DNA of 64,000 nt. It comes from Henricia sp. BOLD:AAB3569. Taxonomy: Eukaryota > Echinodermata > Asteroidea > Spinulosida > Echinasteridae. Positions 23,506 through 64,000 of this stretch are shown in pieces (positions within the stretch are counted from its first letter, which is position 1; every line of letters starts with the position of its first letter). The stretch lies in NCBI GenBank assembly GCA_037783545.1, contig JBBELK010000033.1, positions 1-64,000 on the forward strand. Reading direction: 5' to 3'. Both the position numbers and the translations under genes were made by a program. The notes below the pieces were generated by a model. The model ran no database searches. It saw only the letters and a program-made list of their open reading frames with translations, and was not told where the DNA came from.

Positions 23506-24321
23506 TTAATTGCTGAATTCCCACAGCAACATCAAAAGGGTTCGGGAGATAATTCACAACCCACCTTTAATATTATTTATATAAACTGTGCATTTCTTTT
23601 AAAATTTAACTTAAGGAGCTTCCACGTCTTAAAAGAACAGTGTTATGTAATGGGCAGCTCTCAGCTGTAAAATGCACTATCAAGTTTGACATATAATTTT
23701 TTTGAGCAACGGAAAGGGTGACGTAGCTAAAATCAGAATATTAAAATAATAATAATATTGTATTCAGCAAGGTTGCACTTATTTTGCTCGTTTCATTTCT
23801 AGAACAGGGCGTATCTCATCTTTATCTTGTGGTGCCTTGCTCAATACTCGCTTTTGCTAACAAACAGACCACTTCTAAGACAAACTGTAAATTTTCCCTT
23901 TTAAAAGCTAAGATAAAACACAGTTGTGTTCTTAAACATATCGTTATTGTACAGATGTAAAGATAAACTGTTGTTACTGTTCATAACTATTTATGATAAC
24001 ATTTATGTTCGGTTTTTCTTTTTTTCTTTTATCAAAACTATTTTATGTTGGATTTTGAGTTACTGCATGTACTTTTATTTGATCTGCAGTCTTCTAATAG
24101 TTTCCTTCATTTTGCAAAATGAGAATTCCTTTTTAGTTTTGTTTTTCATATAAAAATTGTATTTCCCCCTGAATCAGTGGATGTATACGTGTACATGTTG
24201 ATAATAGCCCAAAAAGAAGGTGCTAGATTTTGTGTACGATCATGATTAAGGTTTGGTTTTCAAATTGTACCCAAAGGATTTTGATAACAAAACTTAGAAA
24301 CGGACAAATTGGAATAATTAA

Positions 24322-24454
24322 AGGCAGAGTCTCGTCAGCAATGCGTGTGCCCCAAATTCGTGCCACGAAATATGCAGCTCCTTGCCTTTGTTATGAAGCT
24401 GCGTATTTTGTGGCACGAATTTGGTGCGCGCGCATTGCTGACGAGCCTCTGCCT
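24322..24454. mobile_element. TTAA hairpin family E
   Basis: 133 bases, nearly full inverted repeat: ctcgtcagcaatgcg... and ...gcattgctgacgag; TTAA at 24318-24321 and 24455-24458. Internal gcagctcc and ggagctgc arms shared with 53886-54018 and 57035-57166. Confidence 0.85.
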
Positions 24455-25021
24455 TTAAGATAATGCTGTCAATCAAAGGTTAAAGAAATTTTTTTTAAAT
24501 TTAAATATTTACCCCAATGGGACATCTTGGGTACGTATATTAAAGGCCGTTTTGTAACAAATCTGTAAGTCTTACTTTAATTTGTTTTTAATTTATTTTT
24601 AAATTGCATTGTCACATGCCGTCCAGAAACTTAATAATCACCGTTAAAAATTATAGGGACCCTGAAAATGATTCGTAAATTTTATTGATTGCATTATGTG
24701 AAAGATTACAAAAGAAGTGTTTAATTTGGTTCGAATCACTGATCTATATGGATTGGTTGCCTGGCTCCATGAGTAAAGCGACCAGTCACCATCTTGCTCA
24801 AGGTATTATAACAATTCCTTGCCTATCACTGCCAATATATGAGGCTTTGTGTTATAAAGGAGCCTGGAGCCCAACAGTGAAAGTCCCCCCGCCCCCAAAA
24901 TGGGATATAAAAAAACGGCCAAATGCTGAAGTGTCTTCCTTGAATTGTCTTGACTATTAAGAATAAAGAACACATTACAGGGAAAAAAATAAGTACTTTC
25001 CACTCCACTTCCTCTCCCCCG

Positions 25022-25052
<31 letters not shown>

Positions 25053-25240
25053 ATCCCCTACTCCTCCCATCCCCTCCCATCCCCAACCCCTTCCATCCCC
25101 CTCCCATCCCCAACCCCTTCCATCCCCCTCCCATCCCCACCCCCTACCACCCCAACTCCCCCAACCCAACTCCACCCAACCTCTCTCCCACCGCCCCCTC
25201 CCCCTTTCCCCCACCCCCTCCACCTCCGCCCCTTCTCCAC
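25022..25240 (+). repeat. Poly-C and CCCCATCC simple repeat
   Basis: 31 C in a row, then ccatccccaaccccttccat units. Apparent reading frames here are low-complexity and not genes. Confidence 0.9.
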
Positions 25241-25625
25241 AAGATGAGGGCTTGATTGTTTTATTTTCTCAATCATGTTTCTTGTTTTGCGTCCATATCT
25301 CACCCAAAGATTACATGTATGACCCCATTATTCATGCAATCATGCGTTGGTCAACTCGGACCTGAACAATCTTTACTTTTTATGCCTTATTTATATTTCT
25401 GTTCTGTCATGATTCTAGCCGTTGGTTCTTGTACAAAGATTAAAACAATTTTATACAGCTTTCTTGAAAATGGTTGTGAATGTAATTTTTGTTTAGTGCG
25501 TTGTTGATATTATTTTTATGGCATCTTCAGCAGCTAATGCATTTTATGCCATCAACTTATCAGCTTTCTGTTTTATTATCAACTTAAGATGATGAATGAG
25601 ATGCAGTTTTAGAAGTGGGAGAAAA

Positions 25626-25762
25626 ACCCCCAGGGAAATCACCTAGGGGAAACTCATGCAGTCGGACTGCAAACCCAATTCACATACACACCCAGGAATC
25701 GAACCCAGGACGCCAAAGGTGAAAGGCGGGGAAAGAGCCACTAGGCCAACCCAACCGTGTGT
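25626..25762 (-). mobile_element. Second tRNA-derived SINE type
   Basis: The minus strand has ttggcctagtggctctttcc (A-box type) and gggttcgattcctgggtg (B-box), followed by a non-tRNA tail. Different from the 22165 family. Confidence 0.65.
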
Positions 25763-26050
25763 TGTGCGAGTCTTTGCTATTTGGTTTATTGCAATTTTAC
25801 TCTGGAAGCAACAGTTTTCCTAAATGTGCAAAACTTATGTGCTCAAGGGGGGAAAAGTAGCGATGTTCGATTAGCTTGCATAGTTTGACACGTGTTCTAA
25901 CCTTGTTTAGCCTTATTAAATTGGTCTTTGCACAATGATCGAGGTAGCTACTCGAACGCACACACCTGTTGTGAACTTGTGACCACGCCCATTAGCTAAC
26001 ACTGAACATAAGCGGGCGCTCTTTGCGCTAGCTTTGTCCACGAGGTCAAG

Positions 26051-30916
<4,866 letters not shown>

Positions 30917-30989
30917 TGTACTATTGATGGAGATTCCCCTACCATTAAAACAAAAATAGGAAATGGTAAAATCATTTCCCATAAAAGTA

Positions 30990-33330
30990 CAGCCTTGGGA
31001 AAAAAATATTGGACCACCTACAACCTGAAAACAAGGAATGTGTTATAGCAATATTTGATCCCATGTAAAGCGGGCCTCCCACTGTGCGATTTTTGCCACG
31101 AATTTCCAACAATAAGCCAGTTGCGTGATAGATTTGCATAAATCCTAGAGTCCTGCCTCTGCGCTATGGCGCTCGCATAATAAGAGAGTACTGCACCAGA
31201 CTACCAGGCCGTTGGCAACGGTTGCCAAGTGGCAAGGGGGTGCACGCTAGAACATGTTAGCCGGCGCGAAAGTCTGTACGGTACCTGGAATACCTCGCAC
31301 AGTACTCTATGCATTTTGAAGCTGGACCATCCGAAATTACATGTTGAAATTGCATGTTAAAACATGTACTCGCCATGAAGTTTCGTCAAAATAACGAGTT
31401 AGAACGTCTTGTTTGACTCGAAATGAACGTTAACTTTGAAAGCTGGATTGTTCCCAATCTGTGCATGATCAATTCAAGAAAAGAGTAACGATTTCGGGTT
31501 ATGAGACCGGTTCAAAGTTGCCGATTGAACGTCGAACCCGAACGAAGGGAGACGTATACACTTTACAGCAAACTTGACTTGAAATAGGGGAAATAAGATG
31601 ACATGCAGCTAGTAAATCTTGCCACAATATGATAAAAAATTAATATCGCCGTTGATTGTTTAATATCCATTCGACGGAACTTCGTCAGAAATTGGCGAGT
31701 TTTGCTGTTTCAGATCGCCGTTCAACGCGACAGCGAGCGACTCTCGTTTTGCGTACATGACCGGCATATTCCGAAGCCCAAGTAAAATCGCGAGAAATAC
31801 ATCAACGTACGCGACTTAATTAAGTGGAGATATAAATACCGTACACCCTCGCCACTAATTCTTTCTAATATTACATGATATTATGCCCCCATAAAGTTTA
31901 AATTTGGTTAGGAAACGTGATTTGGTTTAATAGGAAACATGAATTTTGCGTGTGTGGACCGGGAAAAATGGAAATGCGAAAATTATGCGATGCCTACTAA
32001 ATATACCAAAATAAAAAGGTCGATCGTATCCCGGTTCGTGTTTGCTAGACAGATTTGTGAAACTGAGGACTGTTAGGAGATATAATTGTTTGTCTTTGTT
32101 TAAAATTTTATTCTAATCGAAGTGTGTTACGGGTGCTGTTTGTCGCCCACAAATTAGAGCCTGCCCTTTTTTCCCATCTCAATTTTTAGTGGTGAATTCC
32201 GTATTCCGCACGGATATAGACAAACTCAACAACGTATAACACAACAACCGCTCGGTCAAGTTTTTGCAGCCAAAGTATTTCTAAAATCTGTTGTAACTTG
32301 TATGTAGCGAGATAATCATTTTAATTCATAATTGAATTACTTTTGATTTTACCCAAGTTGCTGCGAGACGTCGATCATTTGCGGAAACAAACAGGCATGA
32401 CCTTTTCTTTTCAAAAAATTCGGAAGGTGTATTTGAAATCGTATGCCGGTCTTGTACGCAAAACGAGAGTCGCTCGCTGTTATGTTGAACGCGCGTTTTG
32501 GAACAGTAAAACTCGCCAATTTCTGACGATGTTCCGTCAAATGGATAAACAATCAACGGCGCTATTAATTTTATCATATTGGCAAGATTTACAATCTGCA
32601 TGTCATCTTATTTCCCCTATTTCAAGTCAAGTTTGGTGTCTAGTGTATACGTCTCCCTTCGTTTGGGTTCGTGACGTTAAATCGGCAGCTTCAAACCAGT
32701 CTTATAACCCGAAATCGTTACTCTTTTTTTTGAATTTATCATGCACAGATTGGGAACGATCCAGCTTTCAAAGTTAACGTCTATTTCGAGTCAAACAAGA
32801 CGTTCTAACTCGTTATTTTGACGAAATTTCATGGCGAGTACATGTTTTAACATGCAATTTCAACATGTAATTTCGGATGGTCCAGCTTCAAAATGCATAG
32901 AGTACTGTGCGAGGTATTCCAGGTACCGTACAGACTTTCGCGCCGGCTAACATGTTCTAGCGTGCACCCCCTTGCCACTTGGCAACCGTTGCCAACGGCC
33001 TGGTAGTCTGGTGCAGTACTCTCTTATTATGCGAGCGCCATAGCGCACAGGCAGGACTCTAGGATTTATGCAAATCTATCACGCAACTGGCTTATTAGGT
33101 ACAATTTGGTACGATTGTGTATAGACTCTACACACAATCGTACCAAATCGTAGCTAATCGTACCTAATTCTTGGCCAAAATCGCACAGTGTGAGGCCCTC
33201 TTAAGCCCCCCGAGGTAATGACTATTGTCCAAGACCAAACATCATAAACCTAGCCCAGTTGCTGCCGAAGAGGAGTGATTTTTATGAACACTTCAAGACA
33301 TAGGTGGTCCAATAATTTTTTCAAATGCTG
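30990..33330. mobile_element. Tc1-like TIR element carrying a large foldback
   Basis: Ends cagccttgggaaaaa/attggaccacct and the inverse attggaccacct/tttcaaatgctg, flanked by TA at 30988-30989 and 33331-33332. The ends resemble Tc1/mariner termini. Most of the interior is the 31070-33205 foldback; no transposase seen. Confidence 0.7.
31070..33205. mobile_element. 2.1 kb foldback element
   Basis: Arms of about 0.75 kb in inverted orientation (31070-31785 and 32370-33205), ends gggcctcccactgtgcgat. The right arm has an extra 70 or so bases (about 33097-33170) forming its own hairpin with cacaatcgtaccaaat. The loop is about 0.6 kb. Confidence 0.85.
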
Positions 33331-33699
33331 TACAACAGAATATTTCACCAAGTTAAACTCAAAAGTGTGCTCAATACTTTAAAGTTTGGCATAACAAGGT
33401 TTCACTGTACTTCACTAACGGCAATACTCTCAAACCTTGCTAATTCATTCAAAATTACCTTGTTATTACAGGAGCCTTGTATTATCGGAAATGAAGAGAA
33501 CAAAACAAGGAGTTTGGAAACTTCCCTTATTTTGAAGCAGAATGTAGTACTCTTATGTCAAGGTTCGACTGTATCTCTGTAAGGAAATTATGCAAAAATT
33601 CACAACTCGATACTCGGTGCTCTTTTAATCTGTTTGACCAGTATAGTAGATGTTTTTTGCAGAGTGTAACTATATTTGAATGGTAGGCAAATTTTTCAT

Positions 33700-34090
33700 A
33701 TGCAGCGCGATATGTGGCAGAGGGACTCCCCCCACCCCCCCTAACCCCCCTAACCCGCCCCCCTACCCCCCCCCACCCCCTCCCCCCCTCCCCCCCGCCC
33801 CCCTTAGTGAGCCCGCCCTCTTGTGGTTATTTCATTGTTACTGCGGTGTATTTCCATTGTGACGTCATGTAAATACCTTGGAGATACACCGCAGTTTTCC
33901 TTGGTCGGATTAGTCTATACCAAGCAACAAAAGAAACAACTTTTCTCCACTTTTTGATCGAAAAAAAAAAACCCAGACATATATGCAGCATGATATGTGG
34001 CAGAGGGTACATGTACCTCACCCTACAATTGTTGCCCCCCATTGTGACTAAAACATCCAAGGAATTTCCAAGGAATTCCTTTCGATCTCA
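33700..34090 (+). repeat. Dispersed repeat with gatatgtggcagaggg, copy 1
   Basis: C-rich tract plus two tatgcagc-gatatgtggcag words and catccaaggaatttccaagg. The same words occur at 59865-60090 in MCM6 intron 15, partly inverted. Confidence 0.7.
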
Positions 34091-34544
34091 ATTTAATATA
34101 TTTTTGATAAACTGAAAATTTGCGTTTCTTTTGCTGCTCTGTATATTTATGCAGGTAACATGTAAATCGTACAATTAAACAATTTTTCTAGTAAATATAC
34201 AATAAATTTATTCCAGATATTTCCTATTTCCTCAAACAATTTATGTAAAAATCTGTTCCTCACACAGAAACAAAAACTCCTTAATGAATTTTAATCAATT
34301 TTAATTTAGAATCTACTCAATTGTCCTCAATCTGTTGCAGAAGTTAAAACAAATACATGAAAACTAATTGGTAAAAAAAAAGTTTTGAAGGAAATATTAC
34401 AAAGAAAATGAGCTCGTCTCGTGTTTCTTCTGTAGGCTACAATGTGTCAAAAATAATGCTACATGTATGACACAATGCTTTAATTTTACATTTTGTAATG
34501 GGTTTAATGAACTTCAAATCACTGTCCGTAGGCTGAAATGCATG

Positions 34545-34690
34545 AAGCTTACAAGTACCATCCACCTAAACATCGAGATACATAAGTGGGTGGCGCCATT
34601 GGCAGCCGATGGCCATAGACACCGGGGAAACCCCTAAATCTTCACGAAAGAATGCTCGAGGACAGAACCACTACGCCAACCTGACCGCCC
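34545..34690 (-). mobile_element. tRNA-like SINE, third type
   Basis: The minus strand has aggttggcgtagtggttctg (A-box type). The segment gaagcttacaagt...cacctaaacatcgagatac is shared with 9150-9200, so it is a dispersed family. Confidence 0.55.
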
Positions 34691-34734
34691 TCCTTCCTCC
34701 ATGCTTGTAGTTGTACTTGGTGAATATTTCATAA

Positions 34735-34881
34735 AGACCGTATCGAATAGCCGCCATTTCGTGGGGCACCTTTTGTTACGTCTTAAACCATTCAACAATG
34801 GAAGTACATTATGTGCAACCGTGCATGTCCTCAAGGAACAAAGAAACTGCCCCACGAAATGGCGGCTATTCAATACAGTCT
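34735..34881. mobile_element. Hairpin MITE, family D, best copy
   Basis: Inverted ends agaccgtatcgaatagccgc and gcggctattcaatacagtct; internal gccatttcgtgggg pair. Confidence 0.8.
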
Positions 34882-34888
34882 ATAGGGC

Positions 34889-35071
34889 ACTTTCACAGGG
34901 GGTCAAAAGGTCACAGGTCACTGTTATTGCTCGTCTTACAGAACGGGAGAGAACAATAGAGCCATGTGGAGAAATGCACGTGGCTGCTGGCGGAAAAGCA
35001 CGTGCTCTATTGTTCTTTCCCGTTCTGGAAGACGAGCAATAGTGACTTTTGACCTCCTGTGATTGTGAAAG
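34889..35071. mobile_element. Hairpin element upstream of MCM6
   Basis: Inverted blocks cactttcacagggggtcaaa, attgctcgtctt and agaacggga around a short centre with gcacgtg. About 0.7 kb before the MCM6 start. Confidence 0.75.
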
Positions 35072-35610
35072 TAATGGGAGCTAATATAGAGACGATAGGA
35101 GGTCCCCAGAAAGAGCTCGCTTATTTTGCGCTGGCACAGACAATCCTGGCGCTATATGTCCACTTCACCAAGTTTCTTTAGAAGCCGTGACAATGGAAGA
35201 ATGATAAAACCAGCCCACACATTGCTACACTTCAATGCTCCATCTCAACTGCTCAAACTATCACTCGCGCACGATCACGCACGTGCGTGAGCACGCACGT
35301 GTCCGAAAAAATGTCAACAATAGAAAACGCCATCAACGGCAACAAACGGACAGTTTGCCGCGCTTTGCCATTCTATCACACAAACACCCTCCCCAAAATA
35401 TTTATTGTAATTTGCAAATCTAGCTTTTAAAATTTGCTAAAATCACAGCAAAGACTGCAATAAGTTATTTGTACATTTTATTTTCGCAGTGTTATCGTAT
35501 TTTTAGTATTTATGTTGCATTTAAGCTGAAAATGTAGAATGTTTGCCTCTTACAGAGGGATGAAAGTTTAAATGCCCACTGAAGTAGCAGCACCTCGTCA
35601 CATGGCCATG

Positions 35611-35620
35611 TGGCGCGAAA
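35611..35620 (-). promoter_or_regulatory. E2F-type site upstream of MCM6
   Basis: The plus strand reads TGGCGCGAAA, the reverse complement of TTTCGCGCCA, a full match to the E2F consensus TTTSSCGC. It lies 125-134 bases before the MCM6 ATG. MCM2-7 genes are classic E2F targets at G1/S, so a functional role is plausible. The transcription start is not visible. Confidence 0.6.
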
Positions 35621-35744
35621 CTGCAACAACAAGCATGACAAGCACATCACATGCATGACAGGATAGCACTGCACAGCCACAAGTGTGCATACCAACTACA
35701 ACTTCTGATAAGTTGTTTGTGAGATTTTCGTCAAATTGTTCAAC

Positions 35745-63114
<27,370 letters not shown>

Positions 63115-63123
<9 letters not shown>

Positions 63124-63205
63124 GATCCATTCACACATCATCATTGGAGGATTGGGATCCATTCACACTTCATCATTGGAGGATTGAGATCCATTCAAAC
63201 CTATC
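63115..63205 (+). repeat. 32-base tandem repeat across the MCM6 stop codon
   Basis: Three copies starting gaggattg at 63115, 63147 and 63179. The first contains the last two codons and the TGA; the others are 3' UTR. Confidence 0.9.
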
Positions 63206-64000
63206 TTAGGCTGGGTCTGAATTATCTGGCTGTGGCCGCTGGCTGTGTTTGTGTCTTTTAGACGTGACCTAATGACCATGGTCAATACAATCATTCGGAC
63301 GTAGCTACACTTGAAAAGAAATTAATTTGTTACCAAGTGCCGTGTTACGGACGATACAGAACAGTACGATTTATATATCCTTTTGCAGACAACTTGTGAC
63401 ATCCTAGATTCTAAACTGCTTCTGTATTGACTGAGGGTGTCTTCTCTATAAGGTATTTGAGAAAATGGGTTTTCTATTGTTTTCAAAAAGTTGTGGCTTT
63501 GAAATTTGTGATGTCGGCCAAATTTTCAGACATGTCTTCAAAGTAGCCAATTTGCCAACGGCCACAGTCAAATGTTTTTAATTTTTTGGTAACTCAGAAG
63601 GACACTTATGTTGCACCAAAAATTTCTGAACCGCAAAAAAATGTCGCTTTTTCAAATGTTGATTCAACAAAATGCTGTACCGGATGTTGGTAAAACGCAG
63701 CAAATTGTGGAATGGAACGCAGAATGGTTTGGTGATTTTTAGTGTAGATGACGTATTCACTTCGGCAGGCTATACTTGCATGAATAATGACTCCCTCATG
63801 GTGTTATCATGTTGGTTGCTGTGACGTTGACTTTTGTCCTTTGTAAAATATGATATGTATCGGATGGGATCCAAAGTAGTTTATTTGCCTGGGGTCGATT
63901 TCAAGAAGCGTTACGATCCTTCATAACTAGAGATGCACGTTATGATGGTATACCCATGGAAGTGCCATCCGACTTGTTGAGTTCCTTTTTTTGCAGGATG
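63124..64000 (+). other. MCM6 3' UTR and beyond
   Basis: AT-rich, no further coding exon recognised. I saw no AATAAA, so the poly(A) site may use a variant signal or lie right of the window. Confidence 0.5.

Larger units (their letters stand above)
21797..26050. other. MCC 3' UTR and MCC-GPATCH4 intergenic DNA
   Basis: No further conserved coding sequence. AATAAA occurs at 22302-22307 (inside a SINE) and 24962-24967. Contains two SINEs in opposite orientation, two TTAA hairpins, poly-C DNA and a second SINE type. Confidence 0.55.
30917..35744. other. GPATCH4-MCM6 intergenic DNA and MCM6 promoter
   Basis: Contains a possible ATTAAA at 30944, a TA-flanked MITE disrupted by a 2.1 kb foldback, C-rich simple DNA, a tRNA-SINE-like piece (34545-34690), two hairpin elements and the E2F-type site. 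No gene recognised. Confidence 0.65.

Noticed and set aside
24950..25255. Pro-rich and Gly-rich reading frames on both strands
   Set aside because: Translations of poly-C and CCCCATCC simple repeats.
32343..32777. 144-residue reading frame in the 2.1 kb foldback
   Set aside because: Lies in one arm of an inverted repeat, has no recognisable domain, and the other arm carries the broken equivalent.

Overview
This is a eukaryotic, intron-rich window with three conserved genes in a row, all on the + strand, set in a very repeat-rich background. The gene content, the abundance of TACATGTA-type words, tRNA-derived SINEs, (AAT)n-linked repeats and many foldback MITEs suggest a marine invertebrate. 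A deuterostome, probably an echinoderm, is my best guess, but the sequence alone does not prove the taxon.

Layout. (1) 1-21796: the 3' part of an MCC (mutated in colorectal cancers) orthologue. Twelve coding exons are visible, 766 residues, ending in the PDZ-ligand ETSL; about the first hundred residues lie left of the window. (2) 26051-30916: a complete GPATCH4 orthologue, 5 exons and 377 residues, with a G-patch at the N terminus and a Lys-rich tail. (3) 35745-63123: a complete MCM6 orthologue, 18 exons and 814 residues, with zinc finger, Walker A, Walker B, sensor 1 and arginine finger. An E2F-type site lies about 125 bases upstream of its start codon. All exon joins were checked for GT/AG borders and frame. 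The three genes do not form an operon: MCC is a cytoplasmic/cortical scaffold, GPATCH4 is a nuclear/nucleolar G-patch protein, and MCM6 is a replicative helicase subunit.

The most striking property is exon-seeded tandem amplification. In MCC and MCM6, pieces of coding exon together with an adjacent splice site and some intron have been copied in tandem one to eight times, mostly with a unit of 134-174 bases. I see it beside MCC visible exons 7 and 10 and MCM6 exons 2, 7, 8, 16 and 17. Single duplicates lie beside MCC exons 5 and 11 and MCM6 exons 10 and 15, and a 32-base version runs across the MCM6 stop codon. In each multi-copy array the true exon keeps the only usable acceptor-plus-frame combination, while the copies carry decoy acceptors or donors and usually in-frame stops.

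The rest of the intronic and intergenic DNA is a dense layer of nested non-autonomous transposons. There are foldbacks with 8-11 base target duplications, TTAA-flanked hairpins, TTA-flanked Harbinger-like MITEs, TA-flanked MITEs, a tRNA-SINE family with about nine copies, and a 101-113 base minisatellite shared by MCC and MCM6 introns. A hammerhead-ribozyme-like motif is present on the minus strand at 17740-17784. No complete transposase or reverse transcriptase gene was recognised.
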